A stretch of DNA of 58,046 bases from JBIIUJ01 sp044340025 (lineage in GTDB: Bacteria; Pseudomonadota; Alphaproteobacteria; Caulobacterales; Aquidulcibacteraceae): contig JBIIUJ010000002.1 in the NCBI GenBank assembly GCA_044340025.1, forward strand, positions 1 through 58,046. Direction: 5' to 3'. The notes under the pieces were generated by a model. It saw only the letters and a program-made list of their open reading frames with translations, was not told the origin of the DNA and ran no database searches. Below are positions 42,529-52,999 of this stretch, in pieces. Every line of letters begins with the position of its first letter. Position 1 is the stretch's first letter. A program made the translations under genes and the position numbers.

Positions 42529-44012
42529 GCCAGACCCCCGAGGCAGACGTATTTGACCTCCAAGAACTCCTCGAGGCCCCATTTGCCGCCCTCGCGGCCA
42601 AGGCCGGATTGCTTGACCCCGCCGAACGGAACGCTCTCAGACGACATCAGCCCGACATTGACGCCCACCATGCCGGCCTCCAGCCCTTCCGCGAAGCGCA
42701 TCGCGCGGCCGATGTCGCGGGCGAAGACATAAGCGGCCAGCCCGAAGGGCGTGTCATTGGCCAGGTGCAGGGCTTCCTCCTCGCTTGAATACCGGATCAC
42801 CGGCAGCACCGGCCCGAAGATCTCCGAGCGGAACACCGCCATTTGCTGGGCGCTTCCAGACAGGAGCGCCGGGGGCAGGAAATTGCCATGGGCAGCGTCC
42901 CCGCCGGCCAGCACCGTTGCCCCCGCGCTTCGGGCCTGCGCCACCATTGCTTCCACCCGCTCGACCGCCCGGCCATGCACCAGCGGACCGATATCCACCC
43001 TGTCTGCAAATCCGTCGCCGACCCTCAGCTCAGCCACCTTGGCCGCCAGTTTCGCCTCGAAGGCGTCCGCGACGGCGGCGTCCACAAACAGGCGGTTGGT
43101 GCAGGTGCAGGTCTGGCCCGATCCGCGGAACTTGGCCGCAAGCGCGCCTTCCACCGCCGCATCGAGGTCTGCATCGACCGTGACCACGAACGCGGCCGAG
43201 CCGCCAAGCTCCAGCGCGACTTTCTTCACCGTGTCGGCGGCCTGCCGCATCAGGAGCTTGCCTACAGAAGTCGAGCCGGTGAAGCCGATCATGCGCACCG
43301 TGTCGGAGCCCATCAAGGCGCCCCCGATCGCTGCGGCGTCGCCCGGCACGACGTTGAGCGTGCCCTTCGGGCCGCCGGCTTCGGCCCACAGCGCGGCGAG
43401 CGCCAAAGCCGACATCGGCGTCTCCGGCGCGGGCTTCAGCACTATTGTGCAGCCCGCTGCAAGCGCGGGCGCGGCCTTGCGCGTCACCATGCCCACGGGG
43501 AAGTTCCACGGCGTGATCGCGCCCACCACGCCCACCGGTTCGCGCAGCGCCAGCAGCCGGCGGTCGGGCAAGGGGCTTGGGATCACCTCGCCATAGGCCC
43601 GCTTGGCCTCCTCCGCGTACCATTCCACGAAGGACGCGCCATAGGCGATTTCGCCCTTCGCCTCGCGATACACCTTGCCCATCTCCAGCGTGATCAGCGC
43701 GGCGAGATCATCGGCATTGGCGAGAATGAGGTCGTTCCAGCGGCGCAGGATCGCTGCGCGCTCCTTCACGCTGGTGCGGCGCCAAAGCGGATAGGCCGCC
43801 GCCGCCGCCGCGATCGCCGCTTCTGTTTCGGCCGCGCCGCAGTGAGCGACCTCCGCCAGCTTCTCGCCGGTGGAGGGGTTGATCACCGGCAGACGGGCGC
43901 CGTCGGCGGCGGATCGCCAGCCCCCATTGATGAAGGCGTCGGCATGGGCAAGGTCAGGGCGTTTCAGTCGCGCCAAGCCTGCCGGCGCGGGATTGTCGTA
44001 AATGTCGAGCAC
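42525..44012 (-). CDS. NAD(P)-dependent aldehyde dehydrogenase, succinate-semialdehyde type
   Basis: A 495-residue aldehyde dehydrogenase. The catalytic Cys302 is in GSGQTCTCTNR and the general-base Glu268 in LELGGSAAFVV, where most homologues read GGNAPF. Asn170 (TPWNFP) is also kept. The pattern SGQTCTCTNR with GFTGSTSVGK and the C-terminal PFGGVKQSGLGREGGKWGLEEFLEVKYV is that of GabD-like succinate-semialdehyde dehydrogenases, which would feed 4-aminobutyrate or polyamine breakdown into the TCA cycle. First gene of the ALDH-rpiA-gor unit. Confidence 0.92.
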   Translation of the reverse strand: MLDIYDNPAPAGLARLKRPDLAHADAFINGGWRSAADGARLPVINPSTGEKLAEVAHCGAAETEAAIAAAAAAYPLWRRTSVKERAAILRRWNDLILANADDLAALITLEMGKVYREAKGEIAYGASFVEWYAEEAKRAYGEVIPSPLPDRRLLALREPVGVVGAITPWNFPVGMVTRKAAPALAAGCTIVLKPAPETPMSALALAALWAEAGGPKGTLNVVPGDAAAIGGALMGSDTVRMIGFTGSTSVGKLLMRQAADTVKKVALELGGSAAFVVTVDADLDAAVEGALAAKFRGSGQTCTCTNRLFVDAAVADAFEAKLAAKVAELRVGDGFADRVDIGPLVHGRAVERVEAMVAQARSAGATVLAGGDAAHGNFLPPALLSGSAQQMAVFRSEIFGPVLPVIRYSSEEEALHLANDTPFGLAAYVFARDIGRAMRFAEGLEAGMVGVNVGLMSSESVPFGGVKQSGLGREGGKWGLEEFLEVKYVCLGGLA

Positions 44013-44103
44013 GGACTTAACAGCCTTTCAGGACGTCGCCTCCCCCTATAGACCCAGCGGGTGCGCCGCCATAGGGCGCGCCGTCGCGAGGAGGGCCGCG
44101 GCC

Positions 44104-44877
44104 ATGCAGAGGCTTTGGGGAATTCTGGCCGCCGCCATTCTGCTGGCGTCGCCGGCGCTTGGGCAGACCGATCCGGCCAAGAGCGCAGCCCCTGGGTATC
44201 TGGTGGTGGTGGGACAATCGAGCAATCGGGCCGCCATGGGGCGCTACGCCGGCGCGCTGCCGCCAATCTACGCCAAGCATCAGGGCTATTATCTGGGCAT
44301 CGGCGGGCCGGGGCGCGGCGTCACCTGGCTGCAGGGCCCGTGGCGGGACCGCTCGCTGGTGCTGGGCCGCTTCCCCACGCGCGAGGCGGTCGAGACCTTC
44401 TGGTGGGATGAGGACTATCGCAGCGCCGTGCGGCTGCGCGATCGCGCAGGCGTGTTCAGCGTGCTGGCCGTGCCATCGACGGGCCCCACGCCTTTTCAGG
44501 GCGCGGACGCGGGATTCCTCATCGTGATGCTCGCTTCCAGCGAGGCTGGGCGCGCCGATTCGGCGGGCGAAACCTTCGCCCGTGCGGTCGTGGAATCTGG
44601 CGGGGTGGTGATGTCTCCGCTCGCGCCCGCCACCGCAAGGCCGCTGGAGGGCGACACTGTGTTTGATCGGGTCTGGATCGCAGGTTGGCCCAGCCTGGCT
44701 GCGCGCGAAGCATTTCTCGCCAGCCGCAGCGGCCGCGCCGCACGCGACGCCTGGAGCAAAGCAGGCTTTGCTTCCGCAGCCACGATCAATGGCGTGGCGC
44801 GCGCGGAAGCCGCGCCTGCTGCAGCGCCGGTCCGGCCGCCTGCTGCAGCGCCGGTCCGGCGAAACGGCGCGCGCTAA
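44104..44877 (+). CDS. Exported protein with two DUF1330-like domains
   Basis: A 257-residue protein with a signal peptide (MQRLWGILAAAILLASPALG) and GGAGG upstream of its ATG. Two domains with the DUF1330/dimeric alpha-beta-barrel look follow: YLVVVGQSSNRAAMGRYAGALPPIYAKHQGYYLGIGGPGRG to RFPTREAVETFWWDEDYRSAVRLRD, and FLIVMLASSEAGRADSAGETFARAVVESGG to WPSLAAREAFLASRSGRAARD. The function of DUF1330 is unknown. The C-terminus contains an 8-residue repeat (PAAAPVRP twice) encoded by a 24-bp tandem repeat. It is divergent from the ALDH operon. Confidence 0.75.
   Translation: MQRLWGILAAAILLASPALGQTDPAKSAAPGYLVVVGQSSNRAAMGRYAGALPPIYAKHQGYYLGIGGPGRGVTWLQGPWRDRSLVLGRFPTREAVETFWWDEDYRSAVRLRDRAGVFSVLAVPSTGPTPFQGADAGFLIVMLASSEAGRADSAGETFARAVVESGGVVMSPLAPATARPLEGDTVFDRVWIAGWPSLAAREAFLASRSGRAARDAWSKAGFASAATINGVARAEAAPAAAPVRPPAAAPVRRNGAR
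44813..44859 (+). repeat. 24-bp tandem repeat in coding sequence
   Basis: CGCCTGCTGCAGCGCCGG at 44813 recurs exactly 24 bases later at 44837, each continuing TCCGG. The unit encodes an Ala/Pro-rich octapeptide in the tail of the DUF1330 protein, so copy-number change would leave the frame intact. Confidence 0.8.
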
Positions 44878-44983
44878 CCCGCCAGGCTGTGCGCCCCGTC
44901 GCGATGATGGGGGCCCTTCGCGATGATGGGGATAGACCGCCCGCTGACCTTGCGCGCCGACTCATGCGAGCGTTCAAGGAACC

Positions 44984-46984
44984 ATGTCCAAATCCACCGC
45001 CAAATCCCTGTTCGATGAAGAAGCCGCCTCCGGGCAGGCGGCGGGCTATTCCGCCAAGGATATCGAGGTCCTGGAAGGGCTGGAGCCCGTTCGCAAGCGT
45101 CCGGGCATGTATATCGGCGGCACCGACGAGCGCGCGCTGCATCACCTGTTCGCCGAAGTGCTGGACAACAGCATGGACGAGGCTGTCGCTGGCCACGCCG
45201 ATCGGATCGAGGTGGAGCTGCTCGCCGACGGCGCTCTGGAAGTGCGCGACAATGGCCGCGGCATCCCCGTCGATCCCCACCCGAAATACCGCGACAAGAG
45301 CGCGCTCGAGGTGGTCATGACCGTGCTGCATGCGGGCGGAAAGTTCTCCGACAAGGCCTATCAGACCTCCGGCGGCCTGCATGGGGTGGGCGTGTCGGTG
45401 GTGAACGCGCTTTCCGACCGGCTGGAGGTCGAGGTGGCGCGCGGGCGCAGGCTCTATCTGCAGCGCTTCTCGCGCGGGGTTCCGCTGGGGCCGCTGGAGG
45501 ACAAGGGCGCAGCGCCCAACCGGCGCGGCACGACCGTGCGTTTCCACCCCGACGCGCAGATTTTCGGAGAGGCCGCGGCGTTCAAGCCAGCGCGCCTGTT
45601 CGCGATGGCCCGCTCCAAGGCCTATCTCTTCCGCGGCGTGGAGATTCGCTGGAAATGTGCGCCAGAGCGGCTGCGCGCCAATGACGCGACGCCTGCGGAG
45701 GCCACCCTCCACTTCCCGAATGGGCTTGCAGACTTCCTGCGCGCCACCATCGGCCAGGCGCCGACCGTCACGGGCGATCTGTTCGCCGGCAAGGTGGAGC
45801 GGCCCGGCGGCCATGGCACGGTGGAATGGGCGATCTGCTGGGGCCTGCGCGGCTTTGGCGACGCCGACGGCTTCCTGAAATCCTATTGCAACACCATCCC
45901 GACGCCTGAAGGCGGAACCCATGAAGCCGGCTTTCGCGCCGCCCTCGCCAAAGGCCTCAAGGCCTATGGCGAGATCGTGGGCGAGAAGAAGGTGGCGCTC
46001 ATCACGCCCGAAGACGTGATGGGCCCGGCCGGGGGGCTGATCTCGGTCTTCATCCGCGAGCCCGAGTTCGTAGGCCAGACCAAGGACCGGCTCGCCACGC
46101 CAGATGCGCAGCGTCTGGTGGAAAGCGCCGTGCGCGATCAGTTCGATCACTGGCTTGCAAGCTCGGCCAAGGAAGCTGGCGCCCTGTTGTCCTTTGTCAT
46201 CACGATCGCCGAAGAGCGCCTCAAGCGGCGCAAGGAAAAGGAAGTCGCGCGCCAGTCGGCCACGCGAAAGCTGCGCCTGCCGGGCAAGCTCGCCGATTGC
46301 GCACGCCAGGACGCGGCCGGCACCGAACTCTTCCTTGTGGAGGGTGATTCGGCCGGCGGCTCGGCCAAGCAGGCGCGCGATCGCGCCACCCAGGCCATTC
46401 TGCCGCTGCGTGGCAAGATCCTGAACGTGGCCTCGGCCACGCTGGACAAGCTCGCCCAGAACCAGGAGCTTTCAGACCTGATGCTGGCGCTGGGCGTGCA
46501 GGGCGGCGCGCGCTTCCGGGTCGATGATCTGCGCTATGAGCGCGTGGTCATCATGACCGACGCCGACGTGGACGGCGCCCATATCGCGGCGCTGCTTCTC
46601 ACCTTCTTTCATCGCCAGACGCCCGGCCTGATCGAGGCGGGGCGGCTCTATCTCGCCATGCCGCCGCTTTATCGGCTCACCCATGGCGCAAAGACCGTCT
46701 ACGCCAAGGACGACGCCCACAAGGACGAGCTGTTGCGCACCGCCTTCCCCGCCCGCGCCAAGGTGGAGATCGGCCGCTTCAAGGGCCTCGGCGAGATGAT
46801 GCCGGCGCAGCTGAAGGTGACGACCATGGACCCGAAGACCCGAACGCTCGCGCGCGCGGTCCTGACAGGGGATGGCAAGCCCGCTTTCGATGGTCTCGTT
46901 GAGACGCTGATGGGTCGCAAACCCGAATTGCGCTTCCGGTTTCTGCAGGAGAACGCCCGCATGGCGGGCGAACTGGACATTTAG
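44984..46984 (+). CDS. parE: DNA topoisomerase IV subunit B
   Basis: A 666-residue GyrB/ParE-family ATPase subunit that, with ParC, unlinks replicated chromosomes. ATPase motifs: EVLDNSMDEAVAGHAD, VRDNGRGIPVD, GLHGVGVSVVNALSD. TOPRIM motifs: LFLVEGDSAGGSAKQARDR with PLRGKILNV, and VIMTDADVDGAHIAALLLTFF, followed by RFKGLGEMMPAQLKVTTMDP. The length near 660 and the short insert favour ParE over GyrB. GGA lies about 5 bases before the ATG. It is alone on this strand between the DUF1330 gene and the helicase gene. Confidence 0.93.
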   Translation: MSKSTAKSLFDEEAASGQAAGYSAKDIEVLEGLEPVRKRPGMYIGGTDERALHHLFAEVLDNSMDEAVAGHADRIEVELLADGALEVRDNGRGIPVDPHPKYRDKSALEVVMTVLHAGGKFSDKAYQTSGGLHGVGVSVVNALSDRLEVEVARGRRLYLQRFSRGVPLGPLEDKGAAPNRRGTTVRFHPDAQIFGEAAAFKPARLFAMARSKAYLFRGVEIRWKCAPERLRANDATPAEATLHFPNGLADFLRATIGQAPTVTGDLFAGKVERPGGHGTVEWAICWGLRGFGDADGFLKSYCNTIPTPEGGTHEAGFRAALAKGLKAYGEIVGEKKVALITPEDVMGPAGGLISVFIREPEFVGQTKDRLATPDAQRLVESAVRDQFDHWLASSAKEAGALLSFVITIAEERLKRRKEKEVARQSATRKLRLPGKLADCARQDAAGTELFLVEGDSAGGSAKQARDRATQAILPLRGKILNVASATLDKLAQNQELSDLMLALGVQGGARFRVDDLRYERVVIMTDADVDGAHIAALLLTFFHRQTPGLIEAGRLYLAMPPLYRLTHGAKTVYAKDDAHKDELLRTAFPARAKVEIGRFKGLGEMMPAQLKVTTMDPKTRTLARAVLTGDGKPAFDGLVETLMGRKPELRFRFLQENARMAGELDI

Positions 46985-47115
46985 GCCGGGAGCGCCTATG
47001 AACTTTCGCACTGCAGCATGGCACCGGGCTGCAATCACGCCATCTCAGGCGTGCAGGATGTGGCGCACGAGGCGCCAAACAGGCGCTTTTTCTTCCGTGC
47101 AAACCACAGGATCCC

Positions 47116-48630
47116 ATGACCACTTTTGCTGATCTCGGCTTGTCCGAGCCGACGCTCGCCGCCGTCACCGACTCCGGCTACTCCACCCCCACCCCGATCC
47201 AGGAAAAGGCGATCCCCGTCGTCCTGCAGGGCCGCGACATCCTGGGCATCGCCCAGACCGGCACCGGCAAGACCGCGAGCTTTGTCCTGCCCATGATCGA
47301 CATTCTGGCTCAGGGCCGGGCGAAAGCGCGGATGCCGCGCACCCTGATCCTGGAGCCGACGCGCGAACTCGCCGCCCAGGTGGCGGAAAACTTCGAGAAA
47401 TACGGCAAGAACCACAAGCTCTCGATGGCGCTGCTCATCGGGGGCGTGTCCTTCGGCGATCAGGATGCGGCGCTGACGCGCGGCGTGGACGTGCTGATCG
47501 CGACGCCGGGCCGGCTGCTCGACCATTTCGAGCGCGGCAAGCTCTTGCTCAACGGCGTGCAGCTCATGGTCGTGGATGAAGCCGACCGCATGCTCGACAT
47601 GGGCTTCATCCCCGACATCGAGCGCATCTTCAAGCTGACGCCTTTCACCCGGCAAACGCTGTTTTTCTCCGCGACCATGCCTCCGGAGATTACCCGCATC
47701 ACCGAGCAGTTCCTGCAAAATCCGGCCCGGATCGAGGTGGCGCGCCCCGCCCAGACGGCGGCCACGATCACCCAGCATCTGGTCGCCTGCCCGTCTGGCG
47801 ACCCCAAGACGAAGCGTGTGGCCCTGCGCGCGGTGCTTGCTCACTGCGACGCGACGATGAAGAACGGGATCATCTTCTGCAACCGCAAGACGGAAGTGGA
47901 TATCGTTGCGAAGTCTCTGAAAACCTACGGGTTTGACGCCGCGCCGATCCATGGCGATCTTCAGCAGAGCCAGCGGACGGCCACCCTCGACAAGTTTCGC
48001 GCCGGCGATCTGAAGCTGCTGGTCGCCTCCGATGTGGCGGCGCGCGGCCTCGACATTCCCGATGTCAGCCACGTCTTCAACTTCGACGTGCCGCGCAACG
48101 CGGATGACTATGTCCACCGCATCGGCCGGACGGGCCGGGCCGGGCGCACGGGCGACGCCTTCATGCTGGTCGCGCCAGAAGACAAAAAGCTCCTGGCTGC
48201 GGTCCAGAGCCTGATCAAGACCGACGTGAGCTTCACCGAGATCGAAGGGCTGCCGACCGAGCGCGTGCCTGATGAAGGCCGTCCGTCTGCACGCCGCGGC
48301 GAGCGCGGCGAGCGTGGCGACAGGCGGGAACGCAGCGGACGGACCCGCAGCGCTGGCGGCGAACCGAGACCGGAAAGGCCAGCTCATGACGCCCGGCCCG
48401 CCCGCGACGACCGCCCGCGCGCCGAACGGCCTGTACGCGAGCCGCGCCCGATCGCCGAACCGGCGCCTCCAGCCGCCCGCCCCGCCTATCGAACCGAGCG
48501 CCCGGCCGCCAAGGCGCCCGATCGCCCCAAACGCAGCGGCGCCGCCCGTCCGTTCGGGGATGATCCGGTTCCGGCCTTCCTCGCCCGCCCGGTGGTGATC
48601 AAGAAGTCCAAGGAAACCGAAGACGCCTGA
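47116..48630 (+). CDS. DEAD-box RNA helicase, RhlE-like
   Basis: A 504-residue helicase. The core (about 1-370) shows Q-motif (YSTPTPIQEKAIP), motif I (AQTGTGKTA), Ia (PTRELAAQV), II (VDEADRMLDMGF), III (FFSATM), IV-V (DVAARGLDIPDVSHVFNFD) and VI (YVHRIGRTGRAGR). The last 130 residues are an intrinsically disordered, Arg/Pro-rich tail (RRGERGERGDRRERSGRT, PRAERPVREPR...) usual for RhlE-like helicases that act on rRNA and mRNA structure. A perfect inverted repeat lies just after its stop. Confidence 0.93.
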   Translation: MTTFADLGLSEPTLAAVTDSGYSTPTPIQEKAIPVVLQGRDILGIAQTGTGKTASFVLPMIDILAQGRAKARMPRTLILEPTRELAAQVAENFEKYGKNHKLSMALLIGGVSFGDQDAALTRGVDVLIATPGRLLDHFERGKLLLNGVQLMVVDEADRMLDMGFIPDIERIFKLTPFTRQTLFFSATMPPEITRITEQFLQNPARIEVARPAQTAATITQHLVACPSGDPKTKRVALRAVLAHCDATMKNGIIFCNRKTEVDIVAKSLKTYGFDAAPIHGDLQQSQRTATLDKFRAGDLKLLVASDVAARGLDIPDVSHVFNFDVPRNADDYVHRIGRTGRAGRTGDAFMLVAPEDKKLLAAVQSLIKTDVSFTEIEGLPTERVPDEGRPSARRGERGERGDRRERSGRTRSAGGEPRPERPAHDARPARDDRPRAERPVREPRPIAEPAPPAARPAYRTERPAAKAPDRPKRSGAARPFGDDPVPAFLARPVVIKKSKETEDA

Positions 48631-48631
48631 T

Positions 48632-48657
48632 CCTGGCTCTCGACCTCGAGAGCCAGG
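48632..48657. terminator. Perfect 12-bp inverted repeat between convergent genes
   Basis: CCTGGCTCTCGA (48632-48643) and TCGAGAGCCAGG (48646-48657) are perfect complements separated by CC. It sits between the helicase stop (48630) and the DUF2855 stop (48677), so it probably ends both transcripts. No T-run follows on either strand. Confidence 0.6.
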
Positions 48658-48676
48658 AGACCGGCCCGTCAGCCGC

Positions 48677-49747
48677 TCACAACTCGACGATCAGGCCCTT
48701 GTCGGGCGCAGCCTCGCCATCAAGCAGGCGGGTCCAGAGCGCTTGTGCTGCGGCGAGCCCCTGGACCCGTTCCACCGTCATGAAGGCGGTCACAGCGGCG
48801 CAAAAGCCTGCCCAGGCGGCGCCATAGCGCTGATAGAAGCCGGCAGGCCCCCATTGCTTCATCCGCGCGCCCATGACGTCGGGGGCGAAGAAAAGCTGGG
48901 GCTGCGGACCGACAGGCGGCGGACCGGCGCGGCCCGCATCACAGTGCGCGCCGCCCACCATGCTGGAAAACCGCAGCGCTTCGCCAAACCGCGCATGCAC
49001 CGCGCCTGTCACCGATGCATCGCCCGCGAAATCGACATAGACCGCCGGCGCGACCAGCGCTGTGGCGATCTCCTCATATGTCCGCACAGTGCTGTAGAGC
49101 CCCGTGTTCTCCACAAAGGCGCGGTTGCGCGCGCTCGTGAGGCCCAATGTGCTCACCCCCCGGGCTTTCAGGCCATACGCCATGGCAAGCGCGGTCTTGG
49201 ACGACGCGCTGGAGGCAACCACAAGGTCGGCGCCGAACAGGCCGTTCTCGCCCAGCCAATCGTCCAGCAGGAAGCCCGTCATGAAGAGCGGCCGCAGCAG
49301 ACAGACAAGGTCCCCCGCCTCCGGATCATGGCCAGGCTCGCTCTGGGTTCGGGTGTAGCTGTTGTAGAAAGGCGACAGGCCGCTGCGGTGCGCGCTTGTA
49401 TCGGAAAAGCTCGCTGCGCTGACAGACCCTGGCCGCACCACGAGATGGCTGCCGAACGGCAGGTAGCCGAACACCCGCTCGCCCACCGCGAGACCATCTG
49501 CCCGGCTTTCCACGACATCGGCATAGCCCCAGACCGGGGCGATGCCCCTGCCCGGCTCCGCCGGAAAAAAGTCCCAATAGCGCATCGCCTCGCCGAAGAC
49601 GGCATAGGTGATGTTGTTGGCGGTCAGCGCAAAACGCGAAACGCGCAGCACCGCCTCCCCTGCCCCGGCGATGGGGACGGCGGCAGTTTTCACCGCGCCA
49701 TCGCGGAGGTTGCTGCGGTTCAGGGTGAAGACTTCAGCCTCGGCCAT
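48677..49747 (-). CDS. DUF2855 family protein
   Basis: A 356-residue protein of the DUF2855 family, started at the ATG at 49747 with GGAGG 8 bases upstream. The first half has alcohol-dehydrogenase-like GroES features (VLRVSRFALTANNITYAVFGEAMRYWDFFP and GLAVGERVFGYLPFGSHLVV), and the middle a possible Rossmann segment (ADLVVASSASSKTALAMAYGLKARGV). It therefore looks like a diverged MDR-type reductase. No substrate is known. It is convergent to the helicase and lies upstream of nothing on its strand. Confidence 0.8.
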   Translation of the reverse strand: MAEAEVFTLNRSNLRDGAVKTAAVPIAGAGEAVLRVSRFALTANNITYAVFGEAMRYWDFFPAEPGRGIAPVWGYADVVESRADGLAVGERVFGYLPFGSHLVVRPGSVSAASFSDTSAHRSGLSPFYNSYTRTQSEPGHDPEAGDLVCLLRPLFMTGFLLDDWLGENGLFGADLVVASSASSKTALAMAYGLKARGVSTLGLTSARNRAFVENTGLYSTVRTYEEIATALVAPAVYVDFAGDASVTGAVHARFGEALRFSSMVGGAHCDAGRAGPPPVGPQPQLFFAPDVMGARMKQWGPAGFYQRYGAAWAGFCAAVTAFMTVERVQGLAAAQALWTRLLDGEAAPDKGLIVEL

Positions 49748-49805
49748 GGCGCATCCTCCCTCGCTTGAGGCGAGGCTATCGCGGCATGGGACGCGGCGCG
49801 AGCCC

Positions 49806-51443
<1,638 letters not shown>

Positions 51444-51519
51444 GGGGGATCACCCTAGCGGCCGAATCATCCCGCGCGAAGCGCCCTGCTGTATCGGCGC
51501 CCGAAAAAGCGCAGTCGGC

Positions 51520-51900
51520 CTATTCCGCCTTGGCAGGCTCTGCCGGGGCCGGGGCGGCTGGCGCTGTCGCGGCCGGCTCGGGGATCGCGGGAGAAGACGG
51601 CAGCGTGATGGGGCCTGTGGGAAGACCGGCTGGCGACTGGGCAGGCTGATCCACCACCGAGCGGGGCCCGCGATCAGCATTGCCCAGCAGGGTCAGGCCG
51701 AGGCTCGTGGCGAAGAACAAGGCGCCCAGGATGGTCGTGGAGCGCGTCAGGACGTTGGCGGCCGCCCGGCCCGACATGAAGCTCCCCGGCCCGCCGCCGC
51801 CGCCCATGCCCAGCGCCCCGCCTTCCGATCGCTGCAGCAGGATCAGACCTGTCAGCGCGATGCAGAGGATCAGGTGAATGATCAGAAGCACGGTCATCAT
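51520..51900 (-). CDS. secG: Preprotein translocase subunit SecG
   Basis: A 126-residue membrane protein of the Sec translocon. Two hydrophobic helices (VLLIIHLILCIALTGLILL and TTILGALFFATSLGLTLLG) flank the family motif QRSEGGALGMGGGGGPGSF and NVLTRSTTILG. The C-terminus is a 45-residue proline/alanine-rich extension (PAATAPAAPAPAEPAKAE), longer than in many bacteria. It is preceded by the pseudo-receiver gene 45 bases upstream. Confidence 0.95.
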   Translation of the reverse strand: MMTVLLIIHLILCIALTGLILLQRSEGGALGMGGGGGPGSFMSGRAAANVLTRSTTILGALFFATSLGLTLLGNADRGPRSVVDQPAQSPAGLPTGPITLPSSPAIPEPAATAPAAPAPAEPAKAE

Positions 51901-51945
51901 GGTGGTATCGGGTCTCTCGGGTCCGGCGCGCCAGACGACGAGGCG

Positions 51946-52926
51946 TCAGGCGGCGAGAATGGATTGGCGGCGAAGGCGGCGTTCCCGCGCCTTGTCGAGC
52001 CGATCGCGCACGGCCTGAAGCGTCTCGTCCAGAGCCGCCTGCACGCTGTCTCGATCGTCCGTCGCGTAGGCGAGATAGAGGCCAAGCGCAAGCTCGAGCG
52101 CCAGTCTGGCGTTTTCCTGCTGTTCCGGGCCGGGCGTGGCGGCCCGCAGCGCGACGCTCTCCAGAAGCTGCGCCATATCCTGCAGATCATCTTCCCCGTC
52201 GGCCAGAACGAGCGCGACGAGTTCTTCCACCGTCTTGACGAGATCGGCGACGAATGTGGCCTCGGACTTGGCTTCCCCGGACTGGAAGGTCACTTCCGCC
52301 GCCATGGCGGCGCGACGCGCCAGCTTGGCGGCGCGCGACCGGCGGACCTTGAGCTTGGCGTCCTCGAGCGCCATCGCCGCTGCGATCGGATCGATCGCCT
52401 CCGAGACGGAGAGGCGCGTGCGCAACGGGTTGGGCGGGATAAAGGTCTCCGCGCCCTCCCGGCCGTCGCCCGCCTTGCCGCGATCCGGCCCGATATAGTC
52501 CGACGTGACCACGAAAGCCTTCCGCCGCATCACGATGTGACGCATCCGCTCGGCCAGCATCACGGCCGAGAAAGGCCGCAGCAGCACGTCGTCGGCCCCG
52601 GCGTTGATCAGGTCGGCGATCACCTCGGTTGCGCCGTTCCAGCTCGTTCCCACCAGCGGGACGAATGGGTTGGAGCCGATGGCGCCAACGCGGATGTCGC
52701 GCACGACGGACGGGCCGTCGATCCCCTCGCCAGGGCACTCCAGCAGCACCAGATCTGTCTCAGGCGACACAAGCCGACGGCAGAAATCCGCAAACTCGAC
52801 ATAGCCGTCGACGCGCCGGATCCCGATCCCGGACAACACAGCCCGCGTCGTTTGCATGTTGGCGCGAACAGGATCGTAGACGACGACTTTGGTCTCTGCC
52901 AGCGCGGCGGCGTCGAAGGCTTTCAT
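51946..52926 (-). CDS. Degenerate receiver-domain protein (phospho-acceptor Asp replaced by Glu)
   Basis: A 326-residue protein with an N-terminal receiver fold (about 12-130): VVVYDPVRANMQTTRAVLSGIGI, TDLVLLECPGEGIDG, VPLVGTSWN and DDVLLRPFSA. The usual phospho-acceptor Asp is Glu63 and the conserved Lys is Arg, so normal phosphorylation is unlikely; Glu may mimic the phosphorylated state. The C-terminal 190 residues are helical and charged (MALEDAKLKVRRSRAAKLARR, DLVKTVEELVALVLADGEDDLQDMAQLLE), without a known output domain. It lies between tpiA and secG on the same strand. Confidence 0.82.
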   Translation of the reverse strand: MKAFDAAALAETKVVVYDPVRANMQTTRAVLSGIGIRRVDGYVEFADFCRRLVSPETDLVLLECPGEGIDGPSVVRDIRVGAIGSNPFVPLVGTSWNGATEVIADLINAGADDVLLRPFSAVMLAERMRHIVMRRKAFVVTSDYIGPDRGKAGDGREGAETFIPPNPLRTRLSVSEAIDPIAAAMALEDAKLKVRRSRAAKLARRAAMAAEVTFQSGEAKSEATFVADLVKTVEELVALVLADGEDDLQDMAQLLESVALRAATPGPEQQENARLALELALGLYLAYATDDRDSVQAALDETLQAVRDRLDKARERRLRRQSILAA

Positions 52927-52999
52927 TCTGGCTCGCGGCCCCCTCGACCCCGGCGTAACAGCAAAGCGTGATCAGTTCCTTACATCCGCTGTGCAGGCC

